Assembly (NCBI GenBank): GCA_002102555.1 | Contig: MCFL01000007.1 | Location: 496,001 to 560,000, forward strand | DNA: 64,000 bases | Reading direction: 5' to 3' | Source: Catenaria anguillulae PL171 | Lineage: Eukaryota; Blastocladiomycota; Blastocladiomycetes; Blastocladiales; Catenariaceae | Part shown: piece after piece, positions 35,101 through 46,450 of the stretch | Layout: each line of letters starts with the position of its first letter | Position numbering within the stretch: the stretch's first letter is position 1 | Notes under the pieces: model-generated | Told to the model about the DNA's origin: nothing | The model's input: the letters and a program-made list of their open reading frames with translations, nothing else | The model's database searches: none | Position numbers and translations under genes: made by a program

Positions 35101-35270
35101 TACTGCGCAAGCCTGGCCCGGTGGTTCCACCCATATTGCCCAAGAGCACAGGGCAGTTCAAGAAGGCAGGCAAAGCTGGAAGCTCAACTACCCTGCCGCC
35201 TCTGCCGCGAGAGCAGCCGCAGGCTCAAGCACCTCCACCCATGGTTGACTCCAGGACTTCGTCTGCGTAA
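29109..35270 (+). CDS. CFAP44: CFAP44 (WDR52) flagellar axoneme WD40/coiled-coil protein
   Basis: Component of the axonemal tether/tether-head linking inner-arm dynein f to the doublet microtubule. The first half (to about 31990) is WD40 propellers: YIYSYPDLRLYRVLR, DPDYTLTVWDWRKE, RAKAFSQDLFHVAFSP, SGVGHIKFWKMASTFTGLK, GDVITAGEDGYIRTWD and ATANEHGDVFFFLV. These appear in the CFAP44 order. The second half, over many small exons, is coiled coil with an acidic insert (about 33920-34000). It ends in the family's KFGRIVDLDRLEKMGVNKA segment and a Pro-rich tail with stop at 35268-35270. At least ten introns are visible, with donors mostly GTACGY or GTGCGN. Several one-base frame breaks occur (near 29450, 29600, 30065, 30590-30605 and 31560). 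The start is a guess: ATG 29109 is the first in the frame leading into YYPDEYILKPLIPGE. Total is about 1,700-1,800 aa. Confidence 0.9.
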
Positions 35271-35515
35271 AAGAAAATTTTTTTGTCGTTCTTTACATTT
35301 TATGAAATGTGCTTTTTGTTTATGTCGTGATTCTGGCCCTCCCGCAGCCATTTACATATGGTTGGAAGCAGGCGCTGGTGTGCTGAGCCTGAACGCGTCT
35401 CTCCTCAATTTGGCTCTGCCGACGAGCATTGGTTCCCACAAGCCAATAAACAAGAGCTACTGATGCTATTCAAACGGATGCAAGCACATTGCCATCGCAA
35501 TACAGTCGCATCACC

Positions 35516-38500
35516 ATGTTCCGGCGGAAAAGTTCATTATCCAACAGTCAGAGCGAGGGTGAGCGAAGCCCCACTTCGGCATTCTCGTTCTTGTCCCGAA
35601 AGAGTTCCCTTGACGCCAAGTCTATATCACGAAAGAGCTCAATGGACGGAAAGTCGGCCTACTCCGACACCGGATCAGCAGCATCAGATTCAAAGAGCAC
35701 CACCGGATCGCTCAAGGGCAAGACGCTTGACCTCGCGCTGGCGACTGGCAGCGACGTGCTCCTCCCACCCACAAAACCATCGCGTGCTGCGATTGCCACT
35801 GCCCTCCTCAATCATTCACCCGACTTTAAAGCAACCGTCGAGAAGAAGGTCTCCAAAATTAACAAGTTGGACAAGGACAACAAAAAGGGGCCGCTGCACT
35901 ATGCGTCATTGTTTGGCACCATTGACGAACTGCAGGTCATTCTCACGGTCGGGCATGCCTCAATCAATGTCAATCTGGCCGACGGGCTTCAGCGGACTGC
36001 CTTGCATTACGTATGTCAATGACAGCATGGATCCGTCGATCCACTTCCGTTGCCTTACAATCGGTTGTGTGCTCTCTCGATGGGTAGGCTGTGATCGCCA
36101 AACGGTTGGACGTTCAAGATATTCTTCTTCGACAAGAGGGCATCAACGTCAATCTCTCCGATAAGGCATGTCGCTCGTATCGTGTCTATTGCCAGTCCAA
36201 ACCATACAAACCTCTCACATGTTCCGTCTCACATGCACAGTTTGGATATACAGCAATTCATTACGCCATTGCCAACGATGACCCCGATTCAATTCAGTCC
36301 CTCTTAGGCCGTGAGCCTGATCTAGACCATATTGTGGTTTGTTTTCTCTTGGTTCTTTTCCAAACACCGCGAACCGATTCTTATGATTGCTCACGTCTGA
36401 TCCAATGCAGGCTGGCGAAACCTACCTTCACTTTGCCACTCGAATCGGCAAGGCCAATGCAGCACTTGCACTGATATCCCACCCGTTTCCAAACGTCAAT
36501 TGCGTCGACGTCGCTGGCGATCGCACCCCATTGCACTTTGCTTGCGAACTCCAGCTTCAAGGTGTGGTTGCGGCTCTCATCGAGCATGGTGCCGACCCAA
36601 CCCGCGTCGACAGAATGGGCAAGCTTCCAATTGACTACCTCAGCAATCACGAGGACTTGCGAGAGTACCTTACCCTCAAGACTCTTTCAGTTGAAGCGTC
36701 TCGCAAGATTGTGAAAAAGCCCATGTTTGCCGACGATCCGCCTGCCAAACTGAGTAGCTATGTCGTCCAGCAAAAGGCTATCGCTCAAGAATCCGTCACG
36801 GTCGAGCAAGCAGAAGCATTCGATGACGTTTTGGAACCGGTCCACGCCAAGTCATCTACACCTGGAGGCGAGTCTGTCGTGAGAGTCGAGGCTGTGAAGA
36901 GCGCAAAACCAGAATTCAACTACTCTGGGCTGTTGGATGATATCAGTGACGATTCCTTGGTATGTACAACGACACCTTGTTTGTCGGTTGTCCACAAAAC
37001 GACTGACACATGATGCGTTTTGCTTTCATTATAGAATGGGAGCAAGGGGGTACTCGAGACGACCGAATCATTTGCAGCAGCCGACGTCAACAGTGACCAG
37101 GAGATTCTTGATCAATCGCAACTAGAACCAACCACATCCGGCCCCAACCCAAACCGGTCAGTCGAGTTGAATCCGTCTCCACCTGCAGACAAAAGTGCCC
37201 AGCCACTGCTGTCTGCTCAATCAAACGTGCCCGACACTCCCGACGACAATGCAGCAACATCTGTTGATGACTCGTCCGACTCATCCAACATCTTGTCCAT
37301 CCTGGACGACTTGCCTTCAGAGCTGAATGCTTCCAACCACTCCGCAGGCAACGTGTCAGCTGGCCCCGCCATGGATCCCACGGTCGTCGAGGCACCACAT
37401 TCCGCGTCATCATCCGCACAAGAAGTGGATGCAGCTGCCAATCATGAAACTCAGTCGACAGCGTCTCGCTCGTCATCATCTGGTTCTCTATTATCCAACG
37501 CGCTTGGTGGTGCAACCAAGGCCTTTTCGAATATCTTTACCAGTTCCCGAGCCCATCTTCTGGCCCGGCAGCTTCATTGACATTACCAGTGGGGCCATCA
37601 ACAATGGCTTCTCTTGGCGCTAGACCTGAAATGGGCGACCCAGCCCCTGCTCCATCGGTCCCTCTCCGGGACAGCGCCACAAAGGAGGTGGATGAATCCG
37701 GCGGCTATTTGGATGAAAGCTTTGAGATGGATATTGAGGAGCTGCTGTCAGAAGCGGATGCGCCGTCCAATCCAAACGAGCGGCCCATGCCGATAACTGC
37801 AGATGCAGAACTGCCCGAATTGCAAGAGACGGTTGATGAAGAGCTCTCCGAATTGCAAGAAACTGTTGATGAAGAGCTGCCCGAAAATGGATCAGTTATC
37901 ATTCACGACCCAGATGCAGACACCCCCATCATTTCACCAGCAGCATCGCCACGTCCACCGCCCTTCTCTTTGTACACGGAATCGCTTTTCACGAGTCAGA
38001 GGTCCTCTTCAACCGGGTCTGCCGTCGTGATCTCATCCATACTCAAGCCGGATCCCTCAGTGCACCATCGCCGGCTCCAGCGGACAGCATTGCGTCCGCC
38101 GGCTCAAACGACAGCAAAACCCGGCGCGTTTCATTCTCGTCGCCAATCGCGTCGCGACTCATGTTTGAGCCAACCGACCCAGGCTCAACTGTGGCCGAGG
38201 AAGGGCAAGAGGAGCTCAGTGATCATGCAACCGAGTCCGAAATGGCAACAAGCGACACGTCCATCAGCCAACCATGCTCGCCTTCCCCACGCTCCCTTTT
38301 CACACCGATGGTATTGGCTCCACTCGCCCCTCCAAGCAGCAGCAGGCCACCATCCCAAGAGGCGCCTCTATCTGCTGTTGCTGCCGACGGAATAGATGCT
38401 TCGGGCTCAACCACGGCAACAAGCGCCATTTCCGAACCAGACAAGGGACCGAGTCGGTCTTCAACCGTCTCGAGTGACCTGTCACGCGAGGTGGACACAT

Positions 38501-41500
38501 CGTCCTGTGTGGACGAATCGTGCTGCGACGAGGATGAGGTAGATGGCTTCTCGTTCATTCCTCCGCCACCCCCGGAACCCATCCAACCGAGATTCTGGCC
38601 AAGGCGACAATCCAAGCAGCCGCAATCCCGTTGCCGCCCACGCCCGCAAAACCTACTTCTGAGGCCCCGCTCAAGAGTTCGACGCGAATATGAACCCATC
38701 ATCATCCATCCTCTTTGCGACTCCGGTATTACCCAGCCAAGAGTCACCACGGCCAGTCCTCAGCATCGTCACTTGTGCCACGCCGACCAAATCTGTGCGA
38801 CCGACCGTGCTCCAGCCAAATTCCGCTGCCACCCCTGGATCAACCGATTCAGCAGCGATCATGTCACCGCGAGAGGTGCAACTCAGCGAACAAGTCGAGC
38901 AGCTCAGCGCACGCATGAAGGAACTCGAACAAGCGGCGTCTGCTCGACCACCGCCCTCGCCTCTCATGGGAAGTCCAGTCAAGTTGCGACTCGACCTCGA
39001 GGATGCCCAAGCGCAATTGTCGACGGAAAAGGCACGGGCGCGTCGGCTGCAAGAAGAAGTGGAGCGGCTCAATTCTCGGCTCAAGGAAAAGAACTCGCAG
39101 CTTGGCGAGTGCGAGATCAAGTTGCAGCGAATGAAACTGGATCGCGACCACTACGCTCGCAAGTGTGAGGAGGCGGCCGAGGAATTGGAGATTCGGATGC
39201 ATCAGGAGCAGCAGCAGCGGCGACAGCTGGAGCGGGAGCTGAATGACTTGCAGCAAACATACCGGGATGAGATGACGCCATGCGCGAAGTACTTCGGTCA
39301 ACTCAAGCAACTCTCGAAGCCAAGAGCCAGCAATTATCGGCCATGTCTGAGGCACCATCAGAAACGCAGCAGTCGCCATCACGAGCCAGTCTCGGCATCA
39401 GCAACAGCAGGCGAAGGACGAGGATGACTCGACCTCGCTCGCTGCCTCTCCTGGCCCTCTGTCCGCTCTCGAAGGGCCTGCGTCGACTGTTGCACAAGCG
39501 CTTGACATGCTCGCAATGAGCCACAAACTCAGCGAGCAGACCTCCGAGGCCGCTGTTCTGCGCAAGAAACTCGAGGAGTCGCAATCGGAACGTGCCTCCC
39601 GCGAAAAGTCGTTGGACCAAGAGCTCAAATTGACCAAGCAAAAGCTCGACGTGGCCAACCAGCAGATCCAAGCACTGTCTTCACAACTCATGACTTTGGA
39701 GGGACTCGAGCAAAAAGCCAGATCTCGCATTGCGAACACGAAAAGGACGCCGCAGACGCTCGCGATGCAGCCACGACATGGATCGTCAACTCAGTTCTGC
39801 AAGGGACACGGCCAAGCGAGCACAAGACGAGTTGCAGCTGCTCAACTCAGAGCATGTCGCCATGCGTGCCAAGCTCGAGTCAATGCACAAGATCAACAGC
39901 GAGTTGCAAGTGATTCGAGACGAGCGCGACTCGTTGGCGGCTGAAGCTAATCGTCTCAAATCGCAGCTGCAGCAGCAGTCCAACCAGGCCAAGATCGATT
40001 TGCAAGCGTTGACAAACACCCATTCGGTCACGTTGCATACACAAAGTGCCAAATTCAAGGCCGACATGTCAGCATTGACAGATCAGATGGCGGCCATGAG
40101 TGCGGAGCAGCAGAGGCTATCCAAGCTCAATGTTCAGCTTTCAAGCGACAAGGTCGAATTGGAAACCAGGGTCATGCACTTGTCCAAGTCCCTTGACCGC
40201 ACTGCAGCCGAACTCGCATCGTTGCGTGAGGACATTGCAGCCAGCGAGCAAGGAAAGTCGTCCATGGGCGAGCTGGTTGGCCGGCTGCGTACAGAAAAGG
40301 CTGCTCTCCAGTCGAGCTTGGACGAGAAGACGGATGCGCTCACCAAGTTGGACCGCGTTTGTGCACAGTTGCGTGCGGATGAATCTGCTGCGCGTGAGAC
40401 GGTGACATCTCTTCAGGCCGAAGTCATGCCACTGCGGACAGAGTGCCACAAGTTGAAAGCCTTGATTGCCGAAAAGGAGCGGCGCTCTTGGTCATAACAG
40501 GCAAGTGGATAAACTGCGGGCCGATCTCCAGGTGGTTCAGACAAAGGCCCATAATCAGCAGATTGAGGTGGATCAAGCAAAGCGCTCAGCAGCGGAATTA
40601 TCGGTGGAACTTGCCTCGATTCGTCAAGAAAGGGATCAGTTGTCTGGCGCTATTCGCGACTTGCGTCGGAGCCGGGACGAGGCTGTGACGATTCTGAGCG
40701 TGCCGTGGGCAAGCTTCAAAAGCTGGACTCTGCCAATAAGGAATTGCAGGCAGTCGTCGCTTCGCATGTTGCCCGGATTGCTCAGCTCGAAACGCAAGTC
40801 GAGTCGGTCAAGGTCCAATACGATGCAGTCAAGAAGTCCCACGCTCAATTGCAGGTCGACTTGAAGGTGTGGTTATAGAGCGCGACGTGGCATTGAAGAA
40901 GGTGTCGCAGTTGCGGGAACAATTGCAATCTTTGGAGACTCAATCGGCCACCGAGTCCAAAGGATTGGTTGAGCAGCTTCGAGGCCGTATTGCTCAACTT
41001 GAGGTGTCCCTATCCGCAGCCGAGGATGGGAAACAGGCCTGCGCCGTGACTTGGACCGCGAGCTCAATTCTGCCTTGCATCTCCGACAGGAGCTGGACGC
41101 ATCTGCGAATGCCAACAAGGCCTCAATAGCGATATCGCCAAGCTCAAGAACTCCTTGGCAGACACTCAGTCTCAGCTCCACAAAGCCCAGCTCACCATCA
41201 AATCACTTCAAGACGATCTTCATGCCGCGCACGACACTGCCCGCCGCTCTCGCGATGAAGCCCTGCTGGCTCGGCATCGGGCGGACCAAGAGGTCGAAGC
41301 CATCCGTTCGCAGTCTCCACACGCAGAAGGTGCTCGAATGCACAGCGATGCCACATCCAAAGCCTTGCTTCAAGACGCGCAAGATCGGTACCGCGACGCA
41401 CTCGTCACGATTGCCAAACTCGAGTCGCAACTGGAGTCACTCACGCTTCGCTTGGCGCTCAAGGCGGATCTTGCATCTGAAGCCAATTCTCGCGAGGCCG

Positions 41501-42368
41501 AGCTCAAGGAGACGGTGGGCATGCTGCGCCATCAACTCAAGGACGCCGAGGAAATGATTCTCGTCGAGAGAACACAGGCAATGGACAAGGTCAAGGCCGT
41601 GATTGCAGAGCTGGAGCGCGAGAACCTCGGGTCAATGGCAAAACATGTTCAGAGCATGATTGAACGGTCGACCAAGGGTGTGTTGGACGAATTACAGAAT
41701 CGGGTTGCTCAAGTTGTTGCCGGCCAGCAACATGGTGGTGGTGTGCCGGCGCCGGCAACGCCTGGTGTTCCCAGCGCTGGTGGTCGGCTTGATAGGAATC
41801 ATCAGAATACTCCCATTCACGTCCATGTCCATCACAATGGGCATACGGTCGTCGAGGAGGAAGCTCCTACAGCAACCGCAGCCGAAGAAACGCATGCGAC
41901 TGGGGCGGCCGCTGCTTCCAGACGCAATCCTCCTGCTCGCCCTTACCAGCCGATCCACCACGACTACCGCGACGCGCAAAACCGTCAGCACAACAGGAAA
42001 TGGCCGGCAAGATTGCCTACCTGGAGGAAAAGCTGCGGTTATTGACCGACAACCAAGCTGCTGTTGCCTCCTCGATGCGCTCCATGCCGATCTTGTCCTC
42101 ATCACCACATGCACATACGAGGTCCTCGGTTTTTTCGACAGCCGGCGTCGCAAGCAGCGGATACGCTATTCCAGTTTCCAGCCACCGATTGGTGCGCCTT
42201 GTGTCGCCCAAGAAGCCTGCGCCATCTGCCGCCAGTGATGCATCAGCCGTCAGAGGCAATATTCGGGACACGATTGCCAAGCTGAAACAGCAAAATGCGG
42301 CATTGGTAAGCAAGTTGGACTCGCTTGCGAGGCGGAATGAGCTCTACGGTGTCGCACATAGACGATAA
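35516..42368 (+). CDS. giant ankyrin-repeat / coiled-coil protein
   Basis: About 2,100 aa if one gene. The N-terminus (ATG 35516) is Ser-rich and basic, followed by at least four ankyrin repeats: KKGPLHYASLFGTIDEL, INVNLADGLQRTALHY, GYTAIHYAIANDDPDSI, GETYLHFATRIGKANAA and RTPLHFACELQLQGVV. A disordered Ser/Pro/acidic linker of about 700 residues carries a 33-bp tandem repeat (37808-37885). From about 38870 to 42000 the protein is nearly continuous coiled coil, ending in two short helical segments. The domain order matches animal ANKRD26/ankycorbin-type scaffolds; orthology is not claimed. Introns lie at about 36012-36088, 36166-36240 (GC-AG), 36338-36410 and 36960-37034. At least ten single-base breaks occur (near 37560, 38060, 38590, 38690, 39275, 39430, 39740, 39775, 40490 and 41040). 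Two adjacent genes cannot be excluded, but every break rejoins in the expected direction with no stop-promoter gap. Confidence 0.7.
37808..37885 (+). repeat. 33-bp in-frame tandem repeat, about 2.3 copies
   Basis: Units 37808-37840 and 37841-37873, then a partial unit to 37885. They encode ELPELQETVDE, ELSELQETVDE and ELPE. Small synonymous differences show the copies have diverged a little. The repeat sits in the acidic linker of the ankyrin/coiled-coil protein. Confidence 0.85.
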
Positions 42369-42724
42369 TTTGATTTGATCCGGTTTTGGTTTTTGCATAT
42401 TCCTTTTGGTCCACTGACATTCTTGATCCTGAGGAGCACTATTTGATATACATTCTTTATATTACATGACCGTGAAAATGATGGAAATGAACAGACAAAA
42501 GTGGTTGAGGAAGAGAGGCGAGAGCGCCGGAACGGAACATTGATCGTAATGAGGAAAGAAACGGGGCATAGCACCAGGTCAACAAGCGGTGAAGACGAGT
42601 GGGGATCAAGACACATGAACGCAGAAAAACGGGAGAGGACACTCCAAATGGCAACAACGCATGACGCCATCAAGGAACACAGCAGGGTGGACGGAAATCA
42701 CATGGAACTGGCAAGAGGTACGGC
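42369..42724. other. convergent 3' intergenic region
   Basis: A 356-bp gap between the stops of the ankyrin/coiled-coil gene and E2 copy B. Purine-rich with no supported gene. Confidence 0.45.
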
Positions 42725-44723
42725 TCACATGTACTCAACGCTCCGATCCGCGCACCGACGAGCGTTGCGGCCAAACTCGCGCCGACCATCCTTGTCCGCA
42801 AAACACAGACGGGCGGCTTCTGGGTTCAGATGTGTCGTTGGATCAGTGCTCGGGTCGTCCGTGAAGAGGGAAAGAATGGCAGCAAGGTGGGTTTTCACGT
42901 CGTCCATGCGTTGGGCACTGGTGTCGGAAGAGTATGAGATACAAGCCGCGGTGAATCAAGGACAAAGAATGTCGAGACATACCGGTACCATGGGATGCCG
43001 TCTTGAGACACGTTCGGGTGGTAGAATGGCGTGACAAAGCTGTGAAGCATGATGAGGAATGTGGGATCATGTGAGTGCAAGGACGGATAAAGAAATCAGA
43101 CCGGAAGACATGCGGATTCGTACGTGACACGAGGCCGAAGTGCCGGGAAATCTTTGTGAAAGACGAGGCGAACACGGAACATGCCACCCCTACGAGCCAA
43201 CCGATTCCATGTTCGATATGAGGCAAGTGAGCGACCTGCAAACGCTCGCAACATCGAAACCCGATTCCAAGGACGTACTCGTAATTGGTGCTCGGCCGTC
43301 CAAACACGGTCGCGACCCACACGTACGGGTTCCCCGCCTCCTCGAGCTCCAAATCCATCTGCCCATCAAAGTCCTTGGACTGAGTGATCTGCGTGAACTG
43401 GCCCGTGAGATTGTGGAATGTGAGGCAATCGGCCCCCGACCACTCTGGCGTCTTGGACAAATCAACCCACGACTGAGTCTCGTCCGATACCCGCTTGAAA
43501 AGCTTGTGCAAGCGCTCAGTCAAATCCGGATAGTTGAACTCACCATCCATGGTGTTGCCACCGCCCTCGAAGCGCATCTTGACAAAGCGCTCGTTGACGC
43601 CAACCTTGGCGGATTCGGTCTCAATGGTTTTCTACACTCAGGACATGCGTTGCATGTGACAGTTAGTGAAACCGTTCGTTTTCCGGCGAAAAAAAAGAGA
43701 GGGAAGCGAAAATGTGACGTACAAGGTACTGGCGATAGTAGCACATGAACAGATACTTGGACACATCTTCAAACTTGCGGTCGGCGTTCAAGTGCCCGTC
43801 CAGACACTTTTCAATCCTGGAAACACGAGTGGTCATGTTTGAAGTCACTGACTGACTCTGGTCATTCAACAACAAAAAAATGCGCACCGATCAATGACTG
43901 AAATGCGAATGGTCTCGTGCGTAATCTTGCGCTTGTATGCCTCCACATTCTTCTCTTCCCCAGGCCCCGGGTTTTCGTGCCCCGGCTCGTTTGTGTACGG
44001 GTTTTCACCCATGAGTGACTGAATTGAAATGAGAACCGAGAGAATGCCATGGGCTGTGTGTATCCAGTAAAAAACGAGGAGATGAGAAGAGCATGAGCGT
44101 AAGCGTCATGACGTCTCAGGAGCCAGAAGAAGAAAAGGGCTGTCGCACCAGAGTTCCAAACCTCAGATGGATGGCGCGCTTGCCAGGTACCGATGATGGA
44201 CAGGCACACCTTTCCGTTGTTGTACAGCTGAACAAACGGACGGGAAATCCGGTCAGCGAGCGAGCGCGTGAAGGGAAAAGGACAGCGTAAGGAAACGAGG
44301 TGTGCTCATACGTTGGGATTGAATCGAGTGCGGCCCTGGTTGGTGGTGGTTATCACCACTTTAGGGGCGTCGTTTGGGTAAGTCGCGGGAAAGTTAAACT
44401 TGAAGGTAAACATGCCGTAGCCGTAAGGCGTGTCCGGCGAGCCTGTAATCATGGCTGCAAATGACCAAGGAATGGAAGTGGCCGTTGGTGGGTGATCGAG
44501 TCGATATGTCTGGGCGCAAGACGAATCGAACCTTCAATGCAGGTGACATCCTCCTCATTGTACCAAAGCTGGAAGCAGCTTTCCGGTGATTTTTGAATGT
44601 CGTGGACTGCGCAAGCGCGACGGACAAGGTCAGCAAACGGGATCCAAGGAGAGGCGAGCAATCCTTGGTAGAGCCAAGATACAAACTTTCCCGGAGGATG
44701 CGGAATGTCATTTGGTTTGACAT
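42725..44723 (-). CDS. UBE2Z-like E2 fused to an inactive second UBC domain (copy B)
   Basis: Paralogue of the gene at 26801 on the opposite strand, with the same domain order and matching exon boundaries. The start is ATG 44723 ([12 protein letters not shown]) in a short first exon. The next exons give [33 protein letters not shown] with RFNPN, then [15 protein letters not shown] with the active-site Cys (about 44205). [21 protein letters not shown] follows, then [14 protein letters not shown] and [17 protein letters not shown], almost identical to copy A. The second UBC domain reads [49 protein letters not shown], so again the catalytic Cys is absent. It ends with [19 protein letters not shown] and stop at 42725. 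Introns fall at the same codon positions and phases as in copy A. This indicates gene duplication after the fusion and intron gain. Confidence 0.87.
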
Positions 44724-46450
44724 GTTGGGCAACGCTCTTTTCCAGCGACTGGATGAAGAAACGGCTGCGGGGTGCGAAATTTTGGGACAGCTTGAATGTG
44801 TACGCGAAGCCTTGCAGAAGGAGCCAACGTGGCAATGCGAGCGAGGTCGGGCGTCCGGTATTTGACGAAGCGCGAGTTGAAGGCCAGTGTGCGCAAAGTT
44901 CCTTGAGTGTATTGAAAAGGAGCACGGTGGATGGATACATTGGTACATGTATATAGCTATGGCTACCACAGTTGTGGCACGCAAACTGAACGCTCTGCGC
45001 TCATCAATTTTAAATTATGGGGATCTGCAGACACACCGATCTTAGGTCGTTTTCGAGTCAAAACGAGTGACTCAATCGCTGTGTGTCATCCTCACTGTCA
45101 GCGAAATATTGGCCGGTGGTGGACGGACACCAATCCTGCAGACCGACATTACGTACGTCTATACCTTTGAAAATTGTTGATACCCATCGTCGCATCCTGT
45201 CGCACGTCACGTCGCCAGGCCCTTTGGATTGTGAATGGCACCTGCACAGTCGTACTGATCGGTCCATGTCTCACACCAACTGTGGTAGCGTAAGAGTATG
45301 GTTGCATGAAGGGAAAGAGAGACTTCAAGGCCTAGCGCAACAACTGCCTTCTCTACTGCATGACGCATGCAGTTTCCGGACGGATTGGCTGTTGTCCGAG
45401 ACAGTAGCCGCCACATTCATTCATAAACAAACAAGCAGATAGGCACAATGAGCGGTTGTATTGAAGCCTGATCTCTGACAGCCACCTCCACCTGAGGCGT
45501 TCAAGGCTGAACCTCTCACCACTCTGCATCCAGTTCTGATTCAACTCGTGTTCCTATGTTCTTATCCCTCTCCAAAGCCTTCATGGGCCGATGAGGTACA
45601 CATGAATCAATCATGCACATGTGAACCACAACTGTCTCCACGGCACGATTATTCAAGTCGCTCACGCGCCACCAAGTTTCTCGAACGAAACTGTCATGAC
45701 AGTCGATGGCGCCACCTATTCTTTTTGAGGGACCTCGGCATTCTGCTACAATAACCCACATGAGGATCCAAGCATACCATGACGTACAGTCTCCTTGGGA
45801 AGCCGCCCGCGATGCAGCACGTTCAAGCGTCACATACTGCCTCGGATTGAGTGAATGGACGATGAAGTGGGTTCAATGCATTGGCGGAGCAGGGTCAGCC
45901 TGCAGCAAGCTGCTGGTTCGCATGTAAATATTCATTGGCCCCTGCAGGGAGTATCAGGCAAGAGGATGTGTTATTGCGCATACGTATTTCTGTTTCTGAC
46001 TCTGTACACCACACGACCTCAGCACCGATCGGGGGTGGAAAGGGTTGTAAGCAGCGAGCGCATTTGCGGCGACCATCATACCTTATTTACTACATGCCAC
46101 CATTGAAAGCAGCGCCATTCCCGGCCTACAAGAATGCGAATGTGCCCGCTCTTGCCTAGCCTCCGAGCGCACTGTTGGCCTTGTCTCACCACGACAGGTT
46201 AATACTTCTTCTCTTTCGACTGATGCTCGATATTCTGTTGCTTCGTCACTCCGATCGATCCTTTCCGTATGTGCGCTTTGACCCATCTTGATCCCCGAAG
46301 TGGCCAGATGCCCAGCGTTATACCTAACGTGAACCCAACCATCGATCGCGAACTGACCAATCCGATGACGCTGCGCCTCCTCATCAGGTCTGCGACCCGC
46401 GCCACTTGCAATTGAGCTGTGTGTGTTTGTGCCCTGAAGCTTGAGACAAG
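44724..46450. other. large intergenic region, divergent promoters of E2 copy B and HSF
   Basis: At 1.7 kb this is the largest gap in the window. I found no tRNA, no open frame with a recognisable domain, no tandem repeat and no clear heat-shock element array. It may hold regulatory DNA or an unrecognised non-coding RNA. Confidence 0.4.

Noticed and set aside
46100-46450. Heat-shock elements upstream of the HSF gene (autoregulation)
   Set aside because: I could not find three properly spaced nGAAn units.
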